From Plectosphaerella cucumerina (lineage: Eukaryota > Ascomycota > Sordariomycetes > Glomerellales > Plectosphaerellaceae), in the NCBI GenBank assembly GCA_020746995.1, contig JAGPXD010000004.1:3038001-3102000 (forward strand): DNA of 64,000 bases. Reading direction: 5' to 3'. The notes below the pieces were generated by a model. That model saw only the letters and a program-made list of their open reading frames with translations, did not search any database and was not told the origin of the DNA. A program made the translations under genes and the position numbers. Shown piece by piece: positions 34,471 through 45,900 of the stretch (its first letter is position 1; each line of letters begins with the position of its first letter).

Positions 34471-35571
34471 CTACGTCCTCTCCCCCCTCCGTACCCTACA
34501 AATCCGTATCGGCACAGCATCGCTATAAAACGGCCCCTCCTGCGCCGCCCTCTTCGGCACCGCAAAAGCAAGCTCCTCCAGGCCCAGCCCTGCCATCCGG
34601 CACCGGTCCTGGAACGACTCAAACGTCGCCTCGTTCCTTTGCGTCGCCGAGATGAGTACCTCAACCCCAGGAAACATGCCCACCAGCTCTTCCAGCGTTC
34701 CCACCAGCGCTGGCAGAATACGCTCATCGTACGTGATGTCCGCGCCCAGCACGACGTCCACGGTCTCGCCGCCGTCCCATGCGCTGTCCTCGGTGCCGAC
34801 CAGCGCGTGACCCCAGCGGAGCTCCATTGGGATAATGGCGGCGCCTCCGTCTTGTAGGCCGTTGAGGAAGAGGGATTCGGGGAGGTTGTTGATTACGTCG
34901 TCTGAACCGTCCGAGGCCACGACGCGCCGTGCGCCGAGGAACTTGCCACAGAGGATGGCCAGATAGCCTGTGCCAGCGCCGAGCTCGAGGACGTTACGGC
35001 CCTTCACAATGTCTGAATTGGCGCAGAGGTACTCGCCCAGGTGCAGCGCCGCTTCCCACGTCCGCAGGCCTGTAGTGCCCGACGCCGAAATGAGGGACCT
35101 GGATTCGAGGAGGGTGATGCCTGCCTCTGGCCCTGGGGCGGAATCGCCTGATATCCGGGAGAGATGGTATGTCACATATGATTTCTGCTGTGCCGAGTCA
35201 AGCTCAGTCGGCATAGGCGTGGCGAGCAACTCGGCAAGACGGCTCATAAGATCCTCCGAGACCTCCTACGGTGGCGTTCAGTCTCTCACACAGGAGCTAT
35301 CGGCGGACATGGTACTCACATGAGTATCCCAGTCCTCGATGCTGTTCTCGATTTTCCGGATGAGGTCCTTGAGAACCCTGACCTGATACCGCGTTGGCGG
35401 CGCATAGCATGGGCCATCATCGGCTTCTGAGAATAGTCTCCGGTATAGCAGACTCTGGGTCTCTGCCTCCCTCAAGACCTCGGGCGGAGGGTAGTCGAGG
35501 TCCTGCTCGAGCTGAAGGACCTGATGACAGAACCGCAGGGCGCTGGCCGTGTTACCGGGTGCCTCGTCCAT
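34471..35571 (-). CDS. efm3: EFM3/FAM86-type eEF2 lysine methyltransferase
   Basis: Two exons, 35571-35320 and 35265-34471, with a 54-base intron (GTGAGT...CGTAG), give 348 residues. Residues 1-85 match the helical FAM86 N-terminal region (LRFCHQVLQLEQDLDYPP and YQVRVLKDLIRKIE). The catalytic part is a seven-strand SAM-dependent methyltransferase of the Methyltransf_16 type. It has the family marker SRSLISASGTTGLRTWEAAL, motif I VLELGAGTGYLAI (about 176-188), an acidic post-I SDGSDDVINNL and DVVLGADITYD, which carries the equivalent of the (D/E)XX(Y/F) motif. Yeast Efm3 and human EEF2KMT methylate a lysine of elongation factor 2. Specificity for eEF2 is inferred from the N-terminal domain and motifs. 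Confidence 0.88.
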
Positions 35572-35992
35572 ATTCTTGGCTAGGATTCAAAATGCGATCC
35601 GCGCATCCAACTTTTGCATATGTAGGCAGGAAAAGCCTGGTCCGGGTCGTTGACGAAGACCCCGGCTCGCCATGGCCGTCGGTCAGGGATCAAGCACCGG
35701 CCGCCGTTCGGCGGACCCCACGCACGGCATCCCGCGACGCGACACCAGGCCCTTACCTCAGCAAAAAGTCACATGATCCACCAGCTCCCTCGCCCGCGCC
35801 CCCCTTGTGCACGCCCCACCCATTTTCTAGGGCTCGCTAAGCGAGCCAGTCAGCCGGCCCCTCGTGAATTTTCTCCAACTCACCCATCCCGCCCCAAAAC
35901 CTCTCGAAGAGAGTTGTGCCAGAACGACGACGACAACCACCCACCCCCCTTTCACCCCTTTCGAGACCACCATCGTCAAACAGTCTTCGAAA
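35572..35992. other. Divergent promoter EFM3 / RPS24
   Basis: Compact 421-base region between two divergent starts. The RPS24 side is strongly pyrimidine- and C-rich (35900-35960), as usual upstream of ribosomal protein genes. No gene. Confidence 0.5.
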
Positions 35993-36829
35993 ATGGCGGA
36001 AGACGCCCCCGTCACCCTGCGAACTCGCAAGTTCATCCGCAACCCCCTGCTGGGCCGCAAGCAGATGGTCGTGTGAGTTTTTGTGCCCTTCTTCTTCTTG
36101 GTGCGGTCGGATCTGTTGGAGGCGGCGAACGGGCGGGCAAAGGCGACGAAGAACGACAACTCCCGACGCGCGCGCGATTGCAATCGTCATCGACAATATG
36201 CTTCGAATATCGAAAACAACGAGAAACACGCCCGAGGCATCGATCGATGCGACATTTCGACGACTTTGTGCCATATTTTCTCGTGCCCGCCTCGAGTCCG
36301 ACACCAGGTGGCAAAAGGCATCCGCGCGCGCCAACGAAAACCTATCCGAATCAATTCGCCCATCGACCGCCGCCGTCCCGCCCAACAGAACCAACAAGCA
36401 AGATATCGCGGCCATGGACATTTGCTGACGGATCCCCTCCAGTGACATCCTCCACCCCGGCCGTGCCAACATCTCCAAGGAGGAGCTCCGCGAGAAGCTC
36501 GGCTCCCTGTACAAGGCCGTCAAGGACCAGATCTCCGTCTTCGGCCTGCGCACCCAGTTCGGTGGCGGCAAGACCACCGGCTTCGCCCTCGTCTACGACT
36601 CCCCCGAGGCCATGAAGAAGTTCGAGCCCAACTACCGCCTCGTCCGCGTCGGCCTCGCCACCAAGGCCGAGAGGGCCGGCAGGCAGCAGCGTGCGTTCCC
36701 CCTCCTCTCCCCGTCAGGGCCTCTCGTCCGTCCCCAGACTAACCCCTCCCAGGCAAGCAGCGCAAGAACCGCCAGAAGACGCTGCGGGGTACGGCAAAGG
36801 TCAAGGGCGCCAAGAAGAAGAAGGAGTAA
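35993..36829 (+). CDS. rps24: 40S ribosomal protein S24 (eS24)
   Basis: Three exons, 35993-36072, 36443-36690 and 36753-36829, give 134 residues, the expected size. The protein reads MAEDAPVTLRTRKFIRNPLL, then DILHPGRANISKEELREKL, YKAVKDQISVFGLRTQFGGG and FALVYDSPEAMKKFEPNYRL, and ends in a basic tail KGAKKKKE. All of these are eS24 hallmarks. The first intron is 370 bases, long for this genome and typical of the early introns of fungal ribosomal protein genes; the second is 62 bases. The intron after codon 27 splits the Val codon (GT|T). Part of the small subunit, needed for 18S rRNA maturation. Confidence 0.96.
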
Positions 36830-37748
36830 GCGTCTCGCCACCAGCGAGAAGCGAGGGGGGCAAGGACCGATACCCCCGGCCGGGATGCCTCGACGCGATC
36901 GACGACGACGACGGGCAGGGAGGTTGCGGGCGCGAGGGTCAGGGCAGGGACGTCGTGCCCCTCCCGCGTCGCCCTCCCGACTCGGCGGCATCAACAGCAG
37001 CAGCAGCCCTCCGACGACCCGGCCGGACTGGCGTGCGGATTGAAGTCGCGGGGAGGAAATGGGCCCTCCTCTCCCCCTCGTCGGCGGGGGGGCGGCTGGG
37101 GTCCTGTTTTGTGTGTGCGTTACGGACGGCTCTGGCTTCTTTGGCATCCATCGGCACATCTATTTTCTTCCCTAGGTGTCCACAATGAACACAAAATACT
37201 CGATACGAGTACGAGGCGTGAAACGGGAGGGAATGGGTTCATGATTCTCTCAAAATACAACAACATCAAAAAGCGAGCCGCAACTGCATGTCACTGTGTG
37301 TGGGTGTTCTCATGTGATGGCTTGGTGTTATGGAGTCTTTCAACTACCGGTATGTATGGTTGGGAGCCCACTGGCTCCAGAGGACGACGTACGGCGCCGT
37401 ATCAAACAGCAGCCAGGCATTGCCAAGTAATAGCTGCCCTACGTCGCTGACGTGGTCGCGGTGCTCGCCTGACATCGAGGTCATGGAAAGCTCGTGGAAT
37501 CTAGAAGAGGCTCGTCGACAATGGTCTCAGCGACCATGCCGTCCCTCTCCGGGAGGTCATCGTCCCAGGTGCCGTGCTCCGGTCACTTCGTCGTCTGCGT
37601 CAAACGACATGTACGGAGGCGTCATGGTTTGAACCGCGTACAGCTTCCGATGGCCAGGGGGCGTGTTTGGGCAGCTGAGAGGGGCATCAAAGATCGATGA
37701 ATATCTCCCTCGCCCTCGGGTTGTATTGTTCGCTGAGAATTTATCCTC
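36830..37748. other. Intergenic 3' region between RPS24 and SSN3
   Basis: Convergent gene ends. No gene is supported; probably two 3' UTRs. Confidence 0.45.
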
Positions 37749-40242
37749 CTAGTGTTTCATCCTCTTGTCGGGCCTCAGAGAGTCGTCCGGCAGACCGCTA
37801 CGCTTAGTACCCGGAAGACTGTTGGTCCGGATGTCGTTATCATCCTGGCTGACGCGCCTGTGTGGATACTCGTTCTTGAGGCCCTCAAAGGCGGTTGGGT
37901 TCAGACGATCGCCCGTCGAGAAGAAGGGATGCTGAAGGGCCTTGGCGGCCGTCAGACGCTCGACGGGGTCGTATTCGAGCAGGCTTGCAAGCAGCTTGTA
38001 GCCCTCGACGCCAAGGGAGACAAGCGGGGCGGTGGACTGCGCAGCCTGAGTGGCGTTGCTTGCGGTACTCTGGCTGACAGTAGTCCAGTACCACTTCTCG
38101 AGACTCGAGCCCTGGGGCACGCCCCCGTGACCCCTGTGATGGTGGGCGAGGTGGCCCATGGGTGATGATAGCGTCGCCAGAGCCGCGTATTCGGGCATGG
38201 ACGTGAGCAAGGGCCATCGTTCCTTGGTAGGCATGCCCATGATGTCCACAATCTTCTGCATCTGGTTGCGCTGGAAGGGAACGGTCTTCTTGCTGTCCAT
38301 CTTGGCCTCCTCTCCCTTGAAGATGGGTCGAAGGGACAGCAGCTCCGCAAAGATGCAACCGATGGCCCACATGTCGATGGCGGGCGTGTAGTGTCTCGTG
38401 CCCAGTATGAGTTCTGGCGCGCGGTACCATATTGTCACGACAACCTTATCTCCGCTGAACAGGGAGTGGAGGGGCTTGTCGAAGCGGCGAGCCAGGCCCA
38501 GATCTCCAATCTTGACCTCGCCAGCCGACGTGACCATGATGTTGGCGGGTTTGAGGTCGCGGTGGAGGACCCAGTTTGAGTGTAGATACTGGCAGCCGTT
38601 GAGGAGCTGGAACATGATGCTCTTGACCGTCTGGGCTGGGATGGGATGCCGCGGTTGTTGTGTGTGGTGGTGGATGATCTGAAGGAGGTCGTGCTCGGCG
38701 TACTCGAAGACCATGAAGATGCACTTGTCCTCGAGGATGATCTCGACCAGCCTGATGACGTTGGCGTGACTCAGTTCGCTGCATAGTGACATTTCGCGAA
38801 TGGCGCTCTGGGAGATGCCGGTGTAGGCAATCTGTTCACCCTCCTTATCGGGCTTGAACTTCTTGATGGCGAACTCTCCCGTCTGGCCTTGGCGGCCCAG
38901 GGCCTTGTAGACTCGGCCGTAGGTTCCGCTGCTAATGAAGCCGACGACTTTATACCGCTCGACAATCCTGACTTTGGGCTGATACCGCTCATGGCCGCTG
39001 CCACGGTCGGCCGGGTCTGTACGCAGGTGGTCAGCAACTCACTCACGATGCAGGGGAGACACACATGTGCGTGGAAGAGGGCTCCAAGTACAGGGAATTT
39101 GCAAACCGCCATAGCCTCCGCTTCGCCACATGATGGGCAGAGCAGACAGAATCAACTCGCACTCGCAGAGCCAGGGATTCAACACAGGCAGGCAGGGAGG
39201 GAGGTAGGCAGAGAGGTCTGTATATATCACGGACGGAAGACGGTCCAAGAAAGGCCGCTGGTGCCACACCGCCGATCAAATGCCGAGCGCTGAAAGAAGC
39301 CTAGGGCATCTCGCCACGGGGAACAGTCCGGATATTCGAAGGTGCGGCTGGTTGCCGATAGCGCAAACGGAACGAGGGGCGGCAGACGAGGCCTCGGGAG
39401 TTCCGCTCAAACAACGTTGAGACGTCTGTAGGGAGGAGAGACCCGGCGTTTGGCGATGAGCGTGACCAAACAGACAGAGAGGGACCCGCGTAAGACAGAG
39501 ATGCAGGCTGGCGTCACGGGACGGGTATGTGTGGCCCCCAAACTCTCGATTGCGCACCTAACAAAGGCTTGGGCGGGTAGATGGGCGGGATATATGCACC
39601 AGGGTAGCAAAAAGGGACGTTGCAGATGCAGATGCAGACGCAAGAGAAGGATGAGTGAGTGTGTGGAAGCGAGGGTCCCGCCCCGTCCGCGACGACTCGG
39701 ACTTGCTGAGCTTTCGGACACTTGGCCCGCTCTACTCTGCTGGGCGCCGCCAGGACTTGTGCCCGGGCCGCCAAAAGATCGGGGACCGCGAGCAAGAGGA
39801 TCAGCCCCGTTGACGACGGGGAATATAAGGGGCGAGGGGCAGGTGGGCAGGTGGGCAGTGTAAAAAATAGTCCGGAGGGAGAAGACAGAGAGTCGTGTAG
39901 TGTCTTGTCAAGCCCAGCGCGGACGATGTTTGACGACGCCTTGGGGGTCCATGGGCGCCCGCAATCCCGGCCCAGGCGGATCTCGGGTAAGGAACTTTGG
40001 GGGGAAATGACAGCGAACGAACGAATGAATTTAGGCGGAGAAATTGCCGACGCGGCAGAAGAGGCATCGGGGGGACGAACAATGCGCAGTGCAGGGACAA
40101 TCAATCAGAGAAAAGACGAGAACTTTGAAGGCGACATACCGTCAAACGCGGCCTGGACGCTGCGCTTCAGGGCGCCTGTCCGCACACTCGCAGCAACAGT
40201 CGTGGGTGCCGACGTGCCCGATGGCGGGTTCGTCTGGCTCAT
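37749..40242 (-). CDS. ssn3: Mediator kinase SSN3/SRB10 (CDK8)
   Basis: Cyclin-C-dependent kinase of the Mediator CDK8 module, which phosphorylates the Pol II CTD and transcription factors. Exon 2 (39016-37749) encodes the kinase: glycine loop GFISSGTYGRVYKA, AIKKFKPDKEGEQ, the CDK8-type SQSAIRE helix, HRDLKPAN (about 186-193), GDLGLARRFD and WYRAPELILG with no activating T-loop threonine, as in CDK8. No in-frame ATG precedes the kinase domain in exon 2. The best exon 1 is 40242-40140, starting MSQTNPPSGT and ending LKRSVQAAFD with a GTATGT donor. Its phase fits the TACAG acceptor before 39016 exactly and gives 456 residues. The intron would then be 1,123 bases. Kinase identity is firm; exon 1 is inferred. 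Confidence 0.9.
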
Positions 40243-41988
40243 CCTGCTCTCAGTTCAGCCGCCGCCTCTTCCCCGAGTCCTTTCTTTTACGAGGATCCCC
40301 GTCTCCGTCCGACGTCGTCGTCGTTCTCGAGCCACTCGGGTGACCCAGCTGGTCGATGAGTGTCTCGCTCGTTCGCGCCCGGGACTCGCCGCCACAACTC
40401 CCTCTAGAACCCGAGATGCTCTTCTCGTGGCTTCTCCCCGGAATGCGATGCGATGATCCGACTGCTGCCTGACTAGGCACGAGCGACACACCGGGAGGAT
40501 GACCCGGTCGTGGCTGTGGGGGAAGCTTGTGCGTCTAGGGGATGCGCAACTGGCACCGACCGGCCGATGAAGGTGGTGGACAGACAGCGCAGGCGCTGAG
40601 GGGGAGCGATCGCGGGCTTCTCTCTCGTCTCGTCGAGTGCCGGGTGGGCAGCAAGGATGAAGCAACCTAGCCGGTGGGCGGACGTGGGGAACCGCGCCGC
40701 ACTGTGGGCTGCCCGTGGTTAGGATCAGCGGCCGACCCTGGGATGCCTGGATGAGTGAAGCAGCGGTGATGCGACAGGGAGAGCAAGCGAGGCGACGTCG
40801 AGTGGGATGCGGCTGCTGCTGCTGCTATCAATGTCGCGTCGCGGGATGGGGATGCTGGCCGGTTGAATTGGCGGGATGCGCCGGACTCGTTGGGGGCGAA
40901 AGTCAAGCAGGCAAAGTATGCGCAATGTGCGATGTAGTTCGCGATATCAATGTGCATGCGAAGCGATCAAAAAACATACGGGCGCAAGGATTGACTGTAA
41001 CAGATGTCGTTGCGTCGTCGTCGTCTTGGGCAAAGGGGAAGATAGCAACACGAGGCAGGCGCGCCGCACCGCACCTTCCCTCTGCCCATGTGTTGGAGCG
41101 GCCATTGGTCTTCCCGTCCTTGGCCGTTCCTTCCCAGAGACGCTGTTGTCACTGCCGTCCTGGCCCGAGCCCGCGCTCATCGCCGCTTTTGAGGGTGCGG
41201 CATGTTTCAACAGCATAATTATAGCAGCAAAGGCGGCCGGGCGAGCCTGCCTCCTAATGCGGCGACACCTCACCAGCTTTCTTCCACACCAGCCGACATT
41301 TGATTTCGCTTCAATCCATCTACGGCGCAGGCGACATAGCCTCGAACAAGCATTTCCGAAGTCTCAGTATGCTCTCTCTGTGCGACTTGGTCGATTGGCG
41401 GAGCAGATCCTCAAAGGAAGGATTCAACCCCAGATATTCCTCGGTGGATTCGGCAGCTCCTTTCTTACCCCTGGCCGCCAAAAATAAGTGACCGCCAAAA
41501 CCGTACAGGCTCATTGGCCCCTTCGCACTTGACGATGCTACCCAGCCTGGCCACATGCTGCCGAAGACCGCCTCCAGAGGCCCTAGGCACATCCCGCAGG
41601 CACGGATGGAGACTGAGATGTGACTTCAGAGTCGAGATTGGCTGGGTCGGGTTCAGGGGCCTTAGCAGCGGCAGCATACGCCCTTTGCTAGATCAACTTG
41701 ACACGGAAAATCATCATGGCAACGCGATGAACCACTTCTCTCGCACCTACAAGGTACAGACTCCAAGGAGGCGATGCAGCCATCCATGCCCGTCTGATCC
41801 GAGAATCAGCACTAATGAGCTTCTGGTGATACATCTGCCTTGAGGCCATTCTCGTGTATCCCGTCTTGCCTCAGTCAGTGGACAAATTGTGTATAAAACT
41901 TGTCCCGCCCAGGACTCGAATGCAATTTGAGTCCATCACAACTCTCAGTGTCCCCAACAATCAACGAGTCCTCGCAACTACTAGAACA
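40243..41988. other. Divergent region between SSN3 and the secreted mini-protein gene
   Basis: About 1.75 kb with no supported gene. Contains two CATCG units (as CGATG) near 40445-40455 and a TATA box at 41892. Confidence 0.45.
41892..41897 (+). promoter_or_regulatory. TATA box of the secreted mini-protein gene
   Basis: TATAAA about 97 bases before the ATG at 41989. Strong TATA boxes are common at regulated genes such as secreted effectors. Confidence 0.5.
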
Positions 41989-42447
41989 ATGCACTTCCCC
42001 GTCGCCCTTTCTACCCTCGCCGCGGCCCTGTCCTTCGCCGTTGGTACCAATGCCTGGGCCCAGGCTGCCGACGGCCGGTGGTTCGCCAACAACTACGTCC
42101 ACACCTTCAACAACGGCCGTAAGTCTCGTGTCCGAAAAGAAGCACGGCTGTCAGCTGATTGTATCTCTAGTCAAGGTTCACGAAGCCTGCACGTACATGA
42201 ACACGCAAAGCCACCACCCCTCTGGTGATTGGTGTGCCGTAGGCGTCCTCCCTGCCTGCCCTTAGTGTATTATTCACTGACAAACACCAACAGTACTGGG
42301 TTGACGATAGGGGAACAATTGCTGAAGGCGGTAAGTTTCTACACCATCAATCCCTCTTCCTTATCCTTGTGTCGGTTCTGACTGTAATCAGCGTGCTACT
42401 GGAGGGACGCCACCCTGCGCGAAATGACCTGCTTCCGCCTGAACTAG
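41989..42447 (+). CDS. Small secreted four-cysteine protein (effector candidate)
   Basis: Four exons, 41989-42118, 42171-42238, 42294-42330 and 42392-42447, encode only 96 residues. Introns are 52, 55 and 61 bases with GTAAGT, GTAGGC and GTAAGT donors, and the reading frame closes exactly through all three. Residues 1-22 are a signal peptide (MHFPVALSTLAAALSFAVGT...). The mature part is about 74 residues with four cysteines (in EACTYM, DWCAYW, GACYW and MTCFRLN) and many aromatic residues, suggesting two disulfides. No known family is recognised. Size, secretion and cysteine content fit candidate effectors or antimicrobial-like proteins of fungi; that role is inferred. A TATA box lies 97 bases upstream. 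Confidence 0.72.
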
Positions 42448-42931
42448 AGGCGAATATGGAGGAAGCCATGCTTTACACACTCCAGACACTGAGGCAAATG
42501 TAGCGACGTGAATAAATCCATTGACAAGAGAGGCAACGACTCAAATTATGACAGGGGATGCTCATGAAGGCAAACAACCTCTAAAATCCTTGCCCGCTAT
42601 CTCGACAACTTCAACTTTCCTACATCTGCCTATCTGCTCATCTGTCCCTGAAATTGTCTGAATATGTTCATATCCCTTCATCGACATGACCTTGTGGCTC
42701 CCTCAACCGGGGTTGTTGAAAACACCTCCATAAGCGCCAGCTGACTCCGCCGAACCAAAGCGGTACCAATGTGCGCGGCGATAGCGATCATGCAGAGCCA
42801 CCTGCAATGCATGAGGGCAGCTGCCAAGACAAAACCTCACAGAGGGGCTGGTGATCATTCACCGCCCCCTCTTCACCATCACGGCTGACGAGCAATGCGC
42901 TGAAACCGGCAGAGGTCACTGAACAATCACA
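42448..42931. other. Intergenic; promoter of the ubiquitin-like/CorA gene
   Basis: No gene is supported. Shorter and less GC-rich than other promoters in the window. Confidence 0.45.
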
Positions 42932-45900
42932 ATGCAGTCGAACAGAAACGCTACCGTCGATGACGATGATTCGGAAGCACCAGCCCCTCCCACTACGAAG
43001 GCTACTCAAGGTCCCAGCCCCGACATCCCGTCCCGGCCCGATGCTAGCCACAAGAAGGAACCTTTGTCCGACGAGAACGCAGTTCACTTCAAGGATGCCG
43101 TCGGCAGAACCTTCTTGTTTCCATACGAGGAGGTGAGGACATGGGACGTACGTGTAGATCTCTGCCACCTATCAGCTGTCCTGTCTCACTGACGAAACGG
43201 TAGGGCATGGAGACGACGATCCGTCGTGCTTTTGCCCATGTGGGCGTGATAGGCGCCCAGGTACAACTGGGTCATTACGACTTGATCGAGGATGACAACA
43301 TCATTCTTCCGCAATTCTGGAAATACAGCGTCCGGCCGGGGAGTCGCTTCGTTATGAAGATGTGGCCGCCAATGAAGCCCAAACCCCAAGTCCCTCCTGG
43401 CTTTCCCGGGGCGCGTCCATTTCACCAGCCCGGCCGTCCTGGAGGGGTATCGTCAGGGCAATTCCCGGCGGCGTCGACGGCCCAGGGGGTGCCGCCGCCG
43501 CAGCAAGACCGGGAGTATCTTTTCAACATGAGCAAGGCAGAGCCTCGCCGCCGTGCACAAGGATCATTTGTTAAATGGATGACGGGGAAGTCGTCCAAAA
43601 AGAAGCAGGAACACTCCCCTGCCGCTTCTCAGCTTGAAGTGGCTGCGGCCCGGGCTTCACCACCACCAGGCACTCTCGCCGCCCCAAAGCCACGATCACA
43701 CCCTCGTCCAATCAGGCTATCGTTCATCAACCGCAAGAAGCACAAAGCAATCTCGGTAGTTTCTACATTGGATGGTGCAAGCAGCTCGGAAAGCTCGAGC
43801 CGCTCGGATGACGGCAGCGGTTCGGACGTTGCGAGCAGTACTGCCAGCCATATGAACGACACCAACCCGGTGCGAAGATTCGTCGTCGACGAACAGGCAG
43901 TCTTCTCCCTCAAGCTATCAAAGGGCGATATCCATGAGATGGAATCCAAGGTGCAGCGTCAGCCCACCTTCCATGGCCTGGGAAGGACGCCGGAGCCTTT
44001 CGAGTGCCTCCAATTCTCCTCGGCACGCATCATTGGACATGACGGGTCCGAGCCGCTGGAGCTTGTCAGAGCCAGTTGTAAGCCCGTTACGAAGAATGAG
44101 GGCCAGAAGATTGCGTCGAATGGCATGAACTGGATGTGAGCTCACCTCCTGCTATTTGTTTGCTGCGCCTCAACTCATTCGATTCAGACATGTCCAGCGA
44201 AACCACATGAATTTTGGCGAGTTTGAGGTAAGTCGTGACAACTATCTTTAGCACACCCAGGACATCTGCTTCTCTTGCCCATATAGAACATCGCCCACTT
44301 TGAGCTCACTCGCGATGTCGCCCTTCGGAACGCCATAGGACTGCTTCTCCGAACAGTGCGAGACAAGAAATGGGACCAGGATCTGCATATCAAACCGGGA
44401 ACAGTTCTGCGATGCGACATCCATCTCGAAGGCAAAGACGAAGACCTCGTGGACCTTTCGCCCATTTTTGCGTCCGTCCCGAACCTTCAGGTGGCAAAGT
44501 TCAACCGCAAACTTCCCAAAGACTCGAGCCGGGCGTATTGCCCGCCGCGAAGGCTGCACGAAGCCTTTGGACATCTTGACAGAACGGCAGCCCATGCCAA
44601 TATGCAGCAGTTTCGTCAGAATGAAGGGGCAAAGACCAACGAGATACTTTGGGAAGGCCAAACTTGGATTCTGGTCACCAAAGCTGGTGGGTTCTGAAAA
44701 GAAGCACCCTTATTCGTGAGTATCGTTGACATCGAGCAGGCTTGGTCACTTACGGTGACGCTTCTCGTGCGCAGCTGGAAGGTGACAGCATCACCGTGAC
44801 TGACAGCAGCACTTCGAGCGATGCAGCGAGCAAGATTGTACAGCTGATAGACAGCCAGAACCGGTTGACCTTTGCCCCCCTCGATCAGTGCAGGAGCTTC
44901 TTTGTTGGTGAATCCGTGGCAAAGCTCAGTCATCAGTAAGCACTGAAGAAATTTCCCATACAGGAACTACAAGGTGTTGTGCTGCTCCATGCGCGAGGTC
45001 TCATGGGTGACGAGGTTGATACCGCCACGGTACTACGGCTTGAAACAGCGCAAGGAGAAGAGCTCACTGCGGGCAAATGGTCCAATCTGCTCAGGGGCGA
45101 CGAGATACCCATGGTTCGCTGGCATTTAGAAGACCCGGACTCGTCAGACCCTGAGTCAAGTTCCTCGTCTGAGGAAGAGTCTTCTGTAGGGTCTGGCAGT
45201 AGATCCCAGCGCGGCTCGAGTGACAGAAGGAGGGCGAAAGGCCATGGAAAATCACAATCAGCGTCGTCAATCCGACGAGGCCGGTCAAGAGGCCGAAAGA
45301 CTTCTTAGTCAACACGGGCTGCCTCAGGAAGCCAATATCAGAGTCGAAGGCACTCCAGATCAACAAACTCATCACTCAGAAGCCAGTCCAAATCCAGCCA
45401 AGACTCCACGGCATCGACGCCCATGGCCCAGGACCACGACGATGACGACATAAACTTCCTGCCACTGAACCAGGCAAACGCCAAAAGCGAGTCCCTTCTT
45501 CTTTATCTCAGAAGAACACACTGACAATTGCAGCTGAAGAGGAAGAGGAAGAAACCCTCCCTGTGCCCGACCCAGACCATAGGGTTCCTCCGTTCCTCAG
45601 CTGGATGCCTAGCGACGCCGAGCTCTCCAGGAGTGGTGATGCACTGATGCAGCGCTTAATGATGGCTGAGGCAGGTATCATAAGGATCCCCAAGAAAGCG
45701 CACCGAGACGCCTTGGTGGAAGATGCGTATCAGGCGTTCTCCCAAGACGACGTCTTCGCTGCGGCGAAGCCGCAGAGCTTTAAAGACTTCGAACACAGAC
45801 GCAAGTCGTTCAAGGTTGGGGGAACTCGCCTGCGCGCGTTCAGAGAGGGTGGTCGATTCCCCCAAAGTGAGGGGGGTAAGTTGACGTCCTTGGCCGAGAA

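Noticed and set aside
36073..36442. snoRNA inside the RPS24 intron
   Set aside because: No paired C (RUGAUGA) and D (CUGA) boxes were found in suitable positions.
38771..39112. Alternative SSN3 start at the ATG at 39112 with a short intron
   Set aside because: Its GTGAGT donor would leave an intron of about 30 bases and the phase does not match the kinase frame.
44908..44973. Alternative intron with an AAG acceptor in the CorA-type gene
   Set aside because: GTTGGT...CATACAG at 44904-44963 gives the same downstream frame with a normal CAG acceptor.
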